Source: Leptodontidium sp. MPI-SDFR-AT-0119
Lineage: Eukaryota > Ascomycota > Leotiomycetes > Helotiales > Leptodontidiaceae
NCBI GenBank assembly: GCA_020726505.1
Contig: JAHLEZ010000006.1
Span: 2,170,001 to 2,234,000, forward strand
Length of the DNA stretch: 64,000 nucleotides
Direction of reading: 5' to 3'
The translations under genes and the position numbers were made by a program. Of the stretch, positions 33,729 to 44,831 are shown in pieces (positions within the stretch are counted from its first letter, which is position 1; every line of letters begins with the position of its first letter). Below the pieces are notes generated by a model. It saw only the letters and a list, made by a program, of their open reading frames with translations, made no database searches and was not told the DNA's origin.

Positions 33729-36700
33729 TGCGAGGTTAAGTTGTGGTGTTTGCGGTTGTCTTGACTTTTCGAACGGGAAATTTTCGATTCGAGCGATATA
33801 AAGTGAGGTTCAATCGCCGGGGTGGTAGGTGGCAGGTGGTAATCGTATCTCGCTTGACTAGTGAATATCGATATGGTCGGGTCGGCGACCTTTGTTTATT
33901 GACAATCGCGTAATCAGGCAGAGTTTTCGAAGCGCGGCTTGCCTTGGGAATGGTGAACACAGACACAGACACAGCAATTCAAAACTTTGGGACCGAAGGG
34001 AAGCTGTCAAATATTATATCCTACCCCACGTGAGGCCAGCCAGGGGCTCAGATAACGGCAGTCCACTAAACGGCCCTATTTAGCTGGTTCTCCGCATATC
34101 AGCGGTGGAGTTGAGATGCCTGGAACGAACCCTGAGCCCTGTGGCCGCCATGAGTGGTGAGAATTTAGAGCGCAGAGCGCAGACGCACACCCCCTACCTA
34201 CCCTACTCGACAGACGGAACCCCGCCAGTGGCTGGTTGCATATCGCTAGGTCAAGTACCACCAAGGATCCATGCCGATCTTTCTATGTAACGTGCCATTT
34301 CTGTACGAGGGCAACTGACTGTTTGTCTGGGAACGAGGCGAGTTGGGGTGTGTTTCTGTCAAAGTACCGGTATTCTGCTTTATCGCACACCCAGTAGAGG
34401 ACGAGAATGCGGGCCATTGCCCTTGGGCGCGTCAATGGACCTGAAGCTATACCCATGTTTGTTTCCTTATCCTCAAACTGCGATTGCTTGTCCAGTATCT
34501 CCCGTTGTCTTGTCTATCTCCTGTCTCGAGTATGGATGGGATCACTGAGGTTACAACAAACTTCTCAAGCCGTAACACCACCTCCATCCTTCCCTTGCAC
34601 CTTGCATCCTTTTAGCAGCCACCGAAAATCAGCACCAAACGGCACAACGCCACTTCCTTCACGCTGTTCTGCTTGCTCGTATTGGGGAATGGATAGCGTG
34701 CCACCACGGCCATGGCCAATGGAAGCTCTCTTCCCGAGCTGTCCAGTGAGGCGACAGCGCCATATGCATCGAGAACACGGAGAACACTTGACGATTACCA
34801 GAAAAGCGCCACGGCATGCACCAGAGTCGCCTTTTTCACGAAGTCAATCTCGAGCCCGCGCAGGGATATCTTCACCCGGCGGCAGTCAGAGTCTCTTGAT
34901 CTTGGCGGGCGTCCCATGTCTGTTTCTCCATAATTGATTAGTGCCAACTCCACTGGACCGGAAATCAGAGGACAGGGACTGTGAAGGGCAAGACAGGAGC
35001 AAGGACGGTCCACCCAGAAGACCATCAGAACCCTGAAGCTGGGCCAGCCTTCCACCTTGCATGTCATGGTAAATGTCACCGGGCTCAGGCATCACCAACC
35101 AGAGAGAAGCTTGAATCCGATTCGGAGTCACACGTGATACAGTACGCGGGACGGCACGCCTAGTCAGCTCATGTTGGGTCAGGCAGGGCAAGATTTCTGA
35201 TGGTTACAGCTCGTGGCTGGGTCTATGTTGTGGTTGTGGTCGAGGTTGTGGTTGCGGTTACATGACGCTGTGTCTGCTCAATTCGGACGACAGAAATCGC
35301 TCTCCTAGCTGCACCCTTCCCACCTGCTGGACTGCTGGAAAAGCATGCTCAAATTTGGAGCTTAATGGAACCACAAAGCCGGGTCTTATCTCACTTCTCC
35401 ATCATGAGGCAGCCAGGTGGGGGTTAGAATTGCCTTGAAAGGCTCAAAGTATATTGACTGAGGGGTTGTGTCACAACGTAGCACCTATGGCTTTCTCAAC
35501 CTCCATGTGCAGGTTACTTCTCAACTTCTCGGCCCACTTTCTCTATGATGGCTTAACATTCTCTCACTCTGATTCTCATCTTCAACAGCTAGGCTATCGA
35601 CGTCAACTTGTACGTCTCAGGAAGATGACAGAGTGGACTTTTTGCACGTGCAATTCCCAACATAGAATTTCGATTTTGCGAAATTTGCAAGCTTCTGAAG
35701 ATTTGATCTTTGTGTGCATTTACTAAGTATCGAATTTTTGGCATCAGCAGCACTTCTGGTACGAGCAAGCATTTGCATCTTCTCCAAGTTCGATGTCCAG
35801 ACCCCGTCCAGTGGGCTGTAACTGTTGCGGCTCTACCTAAGTCTGCTCCGCTACTCCACTGCCCTATCTTCATCTTATCTGTCTAAAGTCTGATCGGTCT
35901 CGAAGCAAACTATTGGTCACTGGTTTTACACAACTGGAAACATGCCCAGGCAGCCTTGTCAAGCACACACGGTTGTTGGGTTTTCATCGGCTTTTCCGAC
36001 TTTCTCGAGGCGGGAAGCAGTTATTGACATTTCAGCTACAAAAATGGATTGACAAGATCCTGTTAGATTTTTTTGGGTGGTATCATCTGGCAAGTTAGCC
36101 ATTCGCTTCGAGATGTAACAATTAGCTATACGACTCCTTCTCTGGACATTCCACCAGCCGAATCTATCCACCTACGGGCCCAGTGTACCAACAATCGCCA
36201 GCAGTCAACGCGCTCTGGTCTGGAATTCAAAGACTGGTACGTACTTGCTGACGATTCCAACAGGATTTCGGAGAAAGAATGCCCTCTCCCGTTGAATAGA
36301 TGCGTTTCAGTGTCACCACCGTATTCGGCACTTCCGCGCTATAGGCTATTTTTTGACGTCAAAGATTCTCTGATCAAACATTCCAGCAATCGGGTCATAC
36401 GGTTCTACAATCTACAAAGCCTCAATCTACGTCTAAAATATGACAGGCGTATCGCTATTTATGGGCACGACCTTGCGTTGCAGATGGAACGAACATCGAG
36501 CATTGCACTGAGCCAGATCAGACCCGAGGGGCATATCTGACAGTACACTACTGTCGTCTCATTCGATGGCTAACAAGTTCAGGTGTGAGAATTCTACTGC
36601 CGTGAACTTAAAAATCTTCAAATGTCAACATGCTAGACCAGGAGTTTGTATTACCTGAAGTCAACCTGGCACATGTCAACACAGGAAATGATAGATCTCG

Positions 36701-37609
36701 TTCCACGCAGAAAGACACCTCCGGGATTTGTTCCGTATGCACCTCGCTCAAGAACAACAGTTACAACCGCGGTTCGCATATTCAAAAATCTTCACATGCG
36801 GCCATACACCCTCGATTTCTCAGTCGAAACTCTGTTGCCCTCCAACCTTACAGCAGCAAGATCACCTCAACCAGCACCCACCCGAATATTTTTTACAAAC
36901 CACATTTGCACTACCTCTTCGACTCCATCAAGAAGAATACATGGCCTCTTCCTCGCCCTTGCAGATGGGACGGATGATCTGCGCACACTCACCGTTTCTT
37001 ACCCGTCGGACACGTGCAGCAGGTCACAACTGAGTCTCGTACGAGTATCGGTTAAGCAGTTTGCCTGCACGCATGCTGTACCCGTGTGTCGTAGAGATTT
37101 GAATGCGGGATACTGCATTGGGTCCCGAGACATTGCACAGTTTTTGATGGGATGAGGTTTGAGGGCAGTGCCAAGAAGTTTGAAAACGGGAAGGAGCCTT
37201 CATCTTAGCTCTTGCGGATGTGGAAATCGAGAGTGCTAGAGCACGATGTTTCTACCAAGGCAGAGTAACTTTCAAGGGAGTTTAGCGAAGCTGCGACACC
37301 CTCGTCGATATCTACTCCATTTTCCTGTCGCTTTTAGCGAGCACAACATCCTTTGCTGGCAGGCCATGAAATGCTCATTATCACCACCAAAAGTTACTTG
37401 ATGAACTAGTTGGGTTTATTCCATGATTACTCCTCTCATGTCTGAAAATTATATCTGTATTATCCGCGAATTCAAGAGAAGGGTATATCACCACATATTT
37501 CCGCCTGCCTTGACCCCACCTCACATCAATGTCACTCTTCTCTGCTTCAAATCCTCCTGCTTCAAGGGTTCAAAGTCCCTCAAACTTCTCTCTCTGTATC
37601 CTGCGAGTG
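33729..37609. other. Gene-poor region, 3.9 kb
   Basis: No frame here resembles a protein. The longest (34407-34937, 176 codons; 36073-36540, 155 codons) have random-looking composition and no start context. The first 250 bp is the transporter promoter, with a cacagacacagacacag run near 33957. A degenerate GTTGTGGT repeat lies near 35227. I see no transposon domain, terminal repeat or RNA gene. See findings. Confidence 0.5.
35227..35262 (+). repeat. Degenerate short tandem repeat (tgtggttgtggtcgagg type)
   Basis: Five or so imperfect units of ttgtggttg/tcgaggttg in the gene-poor stretch. It is too short and simple to be called a mobile element. Confidence 0.6.
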
Positions 37610-39268
37610 TCAGGCACCACTTCCGGCCACCAAACCCTGCAAATTTTGAACTCCAAGTGTCCGGCCCTCTGTATTATCATTAGAATTTCTTCAACTCCAC
37701 TTCCCTGTAAATTTACTCACTCAAGAGCCACACAATCAGACTCGGTAAGCGGTTCCCACCAAACCGGCCTGTAGCTCGACTTCGACCGAGTGCAACAGCC
37801 ATCATCGCTGTTCGGTAGTCAGTCAGAGAGTATCATTTGCAGACTCGGAGTCAGAAGGGCAACTTACGAGCCCCGTCATATTTATACAACACTGGTTCTC
37901 TCCCATTAATGACCAGATCCAGATTCTTCGCCAATGCCGCAGCTTGTTTCTGCATGTAACTTTAGAAGTTCGAGTCAGCGCGCCTCTCTTGGGGATGAAA
38001 ATCGACGAGTTATTCTCGAGGGATATAAAAATAGGGAAGTTTTCCAGAGCAGAGATTCCTGAAATATGTCGAAAAGAGGAATGGTATATATACTCACACA
38101 AACTGCGACGGCTGGATATCAACCACATCACCTGCAGCCCAGACGCCCTCGACACCTTTAACCCTCAAGTAATCATCCACACACACATCCCCATCCTCAT
38201 TCAGCAAGCTCTTCGGTACAAATTCCGTGTTTGGCAACACGCCTACAGTCGGTAAGTACAGATCGACGGCCATTTTCGCGCCAGATGAGAGTGTGAGTTC
38301 TGTCTTGTTGTTGTCGGACGGGAGAGGGAGGGCAGATATTATGCGCGTGTCTTTAATTACTGTGATATGTAGTTTGCGGAGTTCATTCTCGGCAAAGCTT
38401 GCTACGTTTAGAGGCGTGCCGAGGAGGACTTGGCTGGATGATGTTATCTGTTCGGTTGGGTCAGTCTGTATTTCTATATATCCCTTTCTCTGAGCCTTGT
38501 TTTCTCTCCCTCAACTCGACACTTACAAGCGTAATCTCCTTCCCCTTCCCAAACTCAAACCCCAACTCCGCCGCGGCCTCCACGCCCGTTGGACCCGCTC
38601 CCCCAAGCACAATACTCTTCGCATCTCTAACCTGTTCCTGGATCTTGTGCAATCCGCTCTGCGTCGCTTCGTAGCCTTGCAGCGAGGGTTTCCACGGCAC
38701 GTCGCCCTTGGTACGACTCCCCGTCGTGATGACCAGGATGTCATATTGTTGCGCTATGGATCCCTCGGGTGTGGTTATCGTGACTGTTTTGCTGCTCGTG
38801 TCGATGGAGGTTGCTGTGCCAAGTAGAAATGTCACATTGTCTTTGTAGGGCTTTAGACCGTCTTGAATGGGTGCGAAGAGCTGTTTGGTTTGTCAATTCT
38901 TTGCCTCTCCACTTCGAAAATTTTTCTTGAAATAGGAATTTTCTTGGGGGTTTAGTACTTTACTATCGGGGATCTGTCCAGGTATTATAGCTACGTTTCC
39001 TCAGTACTTGCTTGGCAATTTTTTTGCAGTGGAAGAGGGCCAACCAACCTCTAACAGAAGCCAAGTTCCAGTAGTGATGTGTCGTAGGTGATACGAGAAC
39101 TATCTTGTATTCTCCCTTCTTATTCCGTAATGTGTTTTTCAGAAGTCTGAATGTCTGGATTAGTTTATTTGACAATAAATTGAATTCAAATTAGGTAATG
39201 GATTCGTACTTATGCGTAACAGTGAGCCCAGCATACGAAGCTCCAAGTACCACAATTGTTTTCGCCAT
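37610..39268 (-). CDS. AIF2/FSP1-type FAD/NAD(P)H oxidoreductase
   Basis: Eight exons (39268-39210, 39146-39049, 38990-38959, 38880-38527, 38447-38098, 37959-37868, 37807-37721, 37668-37610) give 376 residues with every phase matching. The N-terminal FAD-binding motif is TIVVLGASYAGL, followed by VLVSPTTHHYWNLASVRAII. ILVITTGS and the NAD(P)H-binding IVLGGAGPTGVEAA (about 153-166) come next, then VWAAGDVVDI (FAD pyrophosphate contact). The C-terminus LIVWLLKGRTLGVQNL is typical of AIF-M2 proteins. Members are flavoprotein NAD(P)H:quinone-type oxidoreductases; animal FSP1 reduces ubiquinone, while the fungal role is inferred. One exon is only 32 nt. Family call is firm; no transmembrane segment is obvious. 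Confidence 0.92.
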
Positions 39269-39932
39269 TGTTAAGTCAATTGAAGGGTTTCACACACGAG
39301 GAAACCAAATATAAGAACACTAAAAAACTCGAGAAGGAAAAGAAAAAAGAAGATCAAGAATATCCCAAGGCGGGACCCAAAGCTTTTATCCTTTACCACA
39401 AAAACCAAAAAGGGCGCAGGCAGGTCCAAAATCAAATGTTCCGAAATGGTTGCAAGGCGCTCTTAAAGCTGACATAATGCTCGCAAAGCAGCCACTGAAA
39501 TGCAAGACTGCTGGGGGCTGCATGGCTCTCGGGCGTGGCTTGCGGGTTTTTGGGATTGAGAGAAGCGATATTCGATGAGTTTATCCATGACCACGTGCGC
39601 CTCTTCGGATGATGCAAATCTTGAGCTGTGATGCATACTGTACCTAAGCATTAATAGAACGCTAGTTCGAGGCACGGACTTGGAGTGATTGGATCAGAGG
39701 AAGAGGTGTATCCTGACTATTCCTGAAATGTTCAGTGCAGATGTTCAATTGCTGTGGTTGCTTCGTCGGATGTCCGTAGTGAGTCCGGATATTGGATTCG
39801 GGGATGCGGCGCAAGCGAGGATAAGTATAGTGTATTGTACGGAACTGTACTTGTACATGGCAACTATCCTACTGCTGGAAGCGAGAAATTCGATACTCGG
39901 ACTGTTGTAATACTATTCTATTATTATATATT
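39269..39932. other. Intergenic, no gene seen
   Basis: Promoter side of the AIF2-like gene, then the 3' flank of the TPI-like gene. There is a short A-rich stretch near 39305-39360. Frames are short and unsupported. Confidence 0.55.
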
Positions 39933-40682
39933 TTAAGAACCAACCTCACTAATAACCTGAGCAAACCTCTCAGGATCATGCCCAAACCTCCCCAAAAACA
40001 ACCCATCAACAGCCTCTTTAATTTTCTCAAAAGTCCCCGGGCCAGCACTCCCCCCATACAAAAACCTCACCGTCCTCTGTCCACACAGTTTCCTTAACTC
40101 CTTCACCACAGCGACGACGTATTCCGAATCAGCAGGTTCAGGCTGCCCAATAGCCCAGACAGGTTCATACGCAAAGATGACCTCCTCACTCGTAACATCG
40201 AGTATAGATTCAATCTGGGGTTTACACTCCCGCACCGCCTCGTCAACAGCACCGTGAGATTTCTCCCCAATGCACACTAAAGGCATCAAACCATTCCTCT
40301 CCGCCGCCCTCGCCTTCCTCGCAACCTGCTCGTCCGTCTCACCAAACAGCCGTCTCCTCTCTGCATGTCCAAGCTCCACAAGCGAACACCCTATACTCTT
40401 CAGCACGGCGGGTGATACTTCGCCAGTGTACGCCCCGCTGTCTTCCCAGAAACAGTCTTGGGCGCCGAGACGAATCGTGGGTGCTTCGAGACGGAGAGTT
40501 GTGCTGCATGAGGTGAGGGAGAGGAAGTCTGGGATGATGAATATGTCGACGTCGAGGGCGAGGGCGCGGGGACCGAGGGGTGCGCAGGCGAGTATGTATT
40601 CTGTTGTTTGGGAGAAGGAGAAGTACATTTTTAGGGAGACGCCTACGGTTCGTTGGCTGCGCCCGGGGGTTGAGGAAGTCAT
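39933..40682 (-). CDS. Triosephosphate-isomerase-family sugar isomerase (TPI paralogue)
   Basis: A single exon of 249 residues, the usual TIM-barrel length. Catalytic residues are all present: Lys18 in GVSLKMYF (canonical TPI has GGNWKMNG), His106 in VELGHAERR, Glu173 in AYEPVWAIGQ, and the phosphate loop YGGSAGPG (about 209-216). The altered N-terminal loop (SLK for NWK) and several other changes mark a paralogue rather than the glycolytic enzyme. In bacteria this kind of TPI homologue (EryH, LerI) isomerises erythrulose phosphate. It sits head to head with an RpiB-type isomerase (start-to-start gap 554 bp), which in bacteria is the partner enzyme. The open frame extends to 40709 with another ATG, but 40682 fits the barrel start better. 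Confidence 0.9.
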   Translation of the reverse strand: MTSSTPGRSQRTVGVSLKMYFSFSQTTEYILACAPLGPRALALDVDIFIIPDFLSLTSCSTTLRLEAPTIRLGAQDCFWEDSGAYTGEVSPAVLKSIGCSLVELGHAERRRLFGETDEQVARKARAAERNGLMPLVCIGEKSHGAVDEAVRECKPQIESILDVTSEEVIFAYEPVWAIGQPEPADSEYVVAVVKELRKLCGQRTVRFLYGGSAGPGTFEKIKEAVDGLFLGRFGHDPERFAQVISEVGS

Positions 40683-41236
40683 GTTGATTTGGAGTTCTTT
40701 CGATCTCATCAATAAGTTTGCTGATTTCGTTGGAGCTTGAATTGGGTGGTATACTCACTCGCCTAGCACTGTATCCAAACAAAGGTAAGGAAAGTATCTA
40801 ATTGAGGTATGCAAATCGAAGAAATACGAATACCACGGAGCTTCTCCGACTCTTCATTTAAATTCAAAATCCCACCCCACTATCGTCCAGCCAGTACTTT
40901 GGGTAGCACTAGCACCCAGTCGAGTCTCTCAAAATCCCCCACCCCCGGATTACCCCTTTCAGCGATTCCGGATCCCCATGAACTTTAGCCAGCAGACCGC
41001 GGGGTAAGTTCCTAGACTCTCACAACAGAAAAAACTCCCGACGTCCTTCGCGGCCATAAAAAGATGACGGCGGCTGATTTGTCAAGTTTGCCTCCTTTCT
41101 GCCTGTCGTGTATACTTATTTCTACTCCCTCTTGAACAGATATTTTGCTTCCTGCTTGAATTTAAACATTCAAACGTTTGTTATCAAGACCAGCTCCAGG
41201 ATTCAAGGGTTCGGTACCCCGCATCTCCACAACATT
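40683..41236. promoter_or_regulatory. Shared divergent promoter of the two sugar-phosphate isomerase genes
   Basis: 554 bp between divergent starts. Three matches to the carbon-catabolite repressor consensus SYGGRG (CreA/Cre1) cluster at 40937-40942 (minus strand GTGGGG), 40943-40948 (minus CCGGGG) and 40999-41004 (plus GCGGGG). A C/T-rich tract precedes the RpiB-like start. Binding is inferred only. Confidence 0.45.
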
Positions 41237-41892
41237 ATGGCAGAAGAACTCAAACCCCTGAGGATTGTAGTTGGTGGTGATGATGGTATGTAAACATCTC
41301 ACTCCTTCACTTCTCCTATCCCTTTTCAATTCTCCTAAATAAATCCAAATCAAATCAAGTCACACAACATCCAAACATAACCTCGCTTGTTCTTTTTCAC
41401 ATTCAATACTTCACTTCAAGACCACAACCACAACCACAAAACTAACACATTCCCCTCCCCCAAGCCGGATTCGACTACAAAACAGTCCTAACATCCGACC
41501 TCAACTCCTCCCCTTTAGTCCTCTCTGTCCACGACGTCGGGCCCCTCCACGCCAGCGACAAAACCGCCTACCCACATTTCGCAGTCGAAGCCGCGAAGCT
41601 GATTAAAGAAGGCAAAGCCGACCGCGCACTTCTCATCTGCGGGACAGGACTAGGCGTCGCCATCTCCGCGAACAAGGTCACTGGGATCCGTGCCGTGACG
41701 GCTCATGATAGCTTTAGTGTGGAGAGGGCGGTGCTGAGTAATGATGCGCAGGTGCTGTGTCTTGGACAGAGGGTTATTGGGCTCGAGCTCGCGAGGAGGT
41801 TGGTGAAGGAGTGGTTGGGGTATAGGTTTGATGAGGGGAGTGCGAGTGCGGAGAAGGTTAGGGCGATTAATGAGTATGATGAGGTTAATTAG
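41237..41892 (+). CDS. RpiB/LacAB-family sugar-phosphate isomerase (EryI/DerI-like)
   Basis: Two exons, 41237-41285 and 41465-41892, give 158 residues, the normal RpiB size. The phosphate/substrate site starts VVGGDDAGFDYK. The catalytic Cys is Cys75 in [15 protein letters not shown], where the family reads CGTGIGx[37 protein letters not shown] completes the fold. RpiB enzymes interconvert ribose-5-P/ribulose-5-P or related sugars; in erythritol catabolism EryI/DerI isomerises D-erythrulose-4-P to erythrose-4-P. Most fungi use RpiA for the pentose pathway, so a catabolic role is more likely, and the divergent TPI paralogue supports this. The 179-nt intron splits the GDDAG motif. Confidence 0.92.
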
Positions 41893-42200
41893 TTTTGTCT
41901 GGGGGTTGGATTTGGAAGTTTTGGGGCTGGGATGAATGAAAATGTCGGGTGTAGGGATATAGAATGGGAAGATCTGAATACCATTCTTTTGGAAATTGAC
42001 ATTAGATATGTCAATCATTGTTGAAGTTACTTCAATGCTCACAGCTATGCTGTATAAATCAAGGTATGCGCTACTATTAGTACATGAGACTTGCAACTTG
42101 CAAAGCCTCTCTATTCCCCTTCCAAAATGTTCGCCTAAAGAACGCCATCCCAAAACCATGATCAACTCCCACAGATATCATCTCAATACCCCTCCTCGCA
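41893..42200. other. Short intergenic between convergent genes
   Basis: 308 bp holding the two 3' ends; nothing else seen. Confidence 0.6.
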
Positions 42201-43994
42201 TTACTGCACACTTCGAAATTTCTTGGTATGTCTCTTAGTCTCCTCCATCTCCTCTCTCATCACCTCATTAAACTGCTCCCACCCATCCAAGTACAAGTGG
42301 TGACCCGCCTTCTGGATAATCACCACCTTCGCACTCCCGTTCTCGTTCTTCTTCTCATCGGCCGTAGCCGTCTTCAAAGCCTTGGCCTTCTCCTCTTTAA
42401 GCTTCTGTTCAGCAGCGTATCCACCTGCGATGTCCATCCAGTCATTCTCGCCGTACATCAAGACGACGGGAATTCCTGTTTCCTTGGCCAGTGCTTTTAG
42501 GCCAGATACGGATGTAGAGCTGGTGCTGGCACTTGATTGTGCCGCAGATGGAAGGGGCTGTCTTCCCACGCCGTGAATTCTTCGGATTAGCGGACTGCGT
42601 GCAAATGCACCGGGAGCAAGAATGTATGCCAGAGCATACTCTCCGCTTCCTCTTTGACGGAACAAGGAGTAAGCGTAATCGTGAAGAGCTTCTGATTCCT
42701 GAACAGGGAGATGAGAGAATCGTCTTGAGGTCCAGCCGGAGGCAAAACGTGGGCCTAGAGGGCCGGACCACCGAACCACACTGAAAGGAGAGATATTGGC
42801 ATCCCAGAGGTATGAAAGCCATTTTGGGATTGGTCGACGAGTAGGCGTCTTAGCACCACCGGTCTTGGCAGCATCTGCTTTTGACTTTGCGTTCAAGAAA
42901 TTATTGTTGTCTCCGTTGGTTTTCAGGTTACCAGATGTGTTGACAATGTCGTCTTCTTGGTCCTGGGTAAACTCGTTTGCCATCGATGATTCTTCTGGTT
43001 CTGGCATATCCGCTTGTACCGCATATGGATCCTCGGGGATACCAACTGGCGAAGCTAGAATGAGTTTGTTGAGATGTCCTGGGTATTTGAGTGCATAGGC
43101 TACAGCCATATAGCCTCCCATACTGTGTCCCAGGAGTGTGAATTTGTCGATCTTCTTCAATACCCGCCATTCTTCCAGAGCATCGATGAACCAGTTCTCA
43201 GCTTCCGCGATCTTTCCTGCTTGGTCCTTGGCATGAACTTTGAATGGTGGTCTACTACTCCGTCCCATTCCTAGCATATCTAAAGCGTAGATCTTCCAGC
43301 CCTTAACTCGACTCATCCCCTCGAAGTTCTTGTAGAAGAAGCCAAGTCCAGCACCGTATCCGTGTAACATAACCATGTTCTCCTCGACATCCTCTCCAAC
43401 TCTCTCTACCGAAAACTCGTTCAGTGCTCTGCCCTTGCCGCTCAATTGGATGAGATTCGAGTACCAGGCTCTGGGGCCATACGGGTCGTTTATTGAATTG
43501 GTCCGTACTGGTCTTGCCTCACCCGCGGGATCCGCGTTCAAGGAACTGCTCGATTGGTGTGCAGAAACTGGTGCTGAGCCGGTCTGCGTATGCGTAGGTG
43601 GTTTCTGGAGGTATGGCACGAAAGACATGACATTATGCTCTGCAACAGCTGGAGACATGCTCGCCCACCATTGTCCCACTGCAGCCTTGTATCCCAGTGG
43701 GAAGAAGGCGAACTTTGGAGGATCATTGTTGGCTTGCTTTGCTCGTTGCGAAGCCAGCATGGGCTGTTGAGGGCGCTCGGCGGGGGAATCTGAGCTCGCG
43801 GAGGAAGTCATTGTGGAGTAGGTGGATTCCGGTCTGTTTCTGGGATTGGAGATATGTCTCAGACGAGGGAGAGCAGTTCGACCTGCAAAGGTGTCGCTAG
43901 GAACTGATCGCAGCAAAAGCGACGGCAGGCTAAATGGTTGACACAATGTGAACGGTGATATGAGAGAGGCAAAGTGATGACCTCTCAAATACAA
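42201..43994 (-). CDS. Alpha/beta hydrolase, ABHD4/5-Cld1-like (probable mitochondrial cardiolipin deacylase)
   Basis: An intronless 597-residue frame. The fold shows MLHGYGAGLGFF, ALDMLGMGRSSRP, nucleophile elbow LLGHSMGGYMA (Ser about 291), LASPVGIPEDP, VLMYGENDWMD (acidic residue) and the ABHD4/5-type HHLYLDGWEQFN. Yeast Cld1, in this group, removes an acyl chain from cardiolipin in the mitochondrial inner membrane. The first 61 residues are rich in Ser, Arg and Leu and nearly free of acidic residues (SLPSLLLRSVPSD, then RLRHISNPRNRP), as expected for a mitochondrial targeting sequence, so I kept the upstream start instead of ATG 43811. A polar insert (about 325-375) interrupts the cap region. 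It is divergent from Spo7. Confidence 0.88.
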   Translation of the reverse strand: MYLRGHHFASLISPFTLCQPFSLPSLLLRSVPSDTFAGRTALPRLRHISNPRNRPESTYSTMTSSASSDSPAERPQQPMLASQRAKQANNDPPKFAFFPLGYKAAVGQWWASMSPAVAEHNVMSFVPYLQKPPTHTQTGSAPVSAHQSSSSLNADPAGEARPVRTNSINDPYGPRAWYSNLIQLSGKGRALNEFSVERVGEDVEENMVMLHGYGAGLGFFYKNFEGMSRVKGWKIYALDMLGMGRSSRPPFKVHAKDQAGKIAEAENWFIDALEEWRVLKKIDKFTLLGHSMGGYMAVAYALKYPGHLNKLILASPVGIPEDPYAVQADMPEPEESSMANEFTQDQEDDIVNTSGNLKTNGDNNNFLNAKSKADAAKTGGAKTPTRRPIPKWLSYLWDANISPFSVVRWSGPLGPRFASGWTSRRFSHLPVQESEALHDYAYSLFRQRGSGEYALAYILAPGAFARSPLIRRIHGVGRQPLPSAAQSSASTSSTSVSGLKALAKETGIPVVLMYGENDWMDIAGGYAAEQKLKEEKAKALKTATADEKKNENGSAKVVIIQKAGHHLYLDGWEQFNEVMREEMEETKRHTKKFRSVQ

Positions 43995-44831
43995 TGGGAG
44001 GTGGGCTGTAGGTGTATTATGTTGTGGTTGCTGGGATCGGATTTAGGAACGTCCCCTAAATACGCGGTTGCGAAGCAATGCGAAGCCTCAGAGCCCGGAG
44101 ACTCTCCGTGCTTGGAATCGATGACGCTGGTGCTGAAGCCTGACCAATCCAGGGGAAGCGTACCTGGAAGCACCAAAACAAATTCAGGACGGGAATCTTT
44201 CGGGTCTTATAGGCAGACACATTAAGAGGCGCAGGCGTACTTGTCTGGACTTTATTCGTGGCTTCAAGTTCGACTCGTGTAATGTTGGGTGACGTTTGAC
44301 GTTCCACATGGGATTTGTTGAAGTCGGAGAGTCGGCGGAACTGGAAGTCCACTGGCGATAAAGAACAATGGCCTTGTTAAATCCGACCAGCTTTGGCAGC
44401 TATGCCCACTTGAATACTGGGACGGATGGATTTGGTAATCATTAAAATTCAGATGTCGAGTTCCTATCCATGTAGGTAATAATAGAAGTCGTTCCAAATA
44501 AACGCGGTCGCGGTAGAAAAGGCTTGAATTGTGATCTAGGACGTCAGAAGTTCCATCCAAGTACAGGGATGTGTTGATATCCATCCAGCCCAGCCTCCCC
44601 AAACCGCGGCACAGCTGTCATCAGACAGAACAAACGGATATTGTCAGCTCCCCAAAACATCCATCCATGAAGCCCAACACTTGTCCCCAACCTTTACGAA
44701 TCGTGGATCTTCCATAGCCTACTGCGCTGCGCGCCTGGAGTAGCTCCAACGAAGTCTTTCATCAGCAAACAACTTTCCGCAACCGCCTAGCCATGACAGC
44801 GCAATAACAAGCTACCCAAAAGCTGATCGCG
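43995..44831. other. Divergent promoter region, Cld1-like/Spo7
   Basis: 837 bp between two divergent starts. Frames on either strand are short and unlike proteins. Confidence 0.5.

Noticed and set aside
34407..34937. 176-codon plus-strand frame in the gene-poor block
   Set aside because: Random-looking composition with scattered Cys, Pro, Ser and Arg, no domain and no start context.
36073..36540. 155-codon plus-strand frame
   Set aside because: No recognisable domain and no splice or promoter support; treated as chance.
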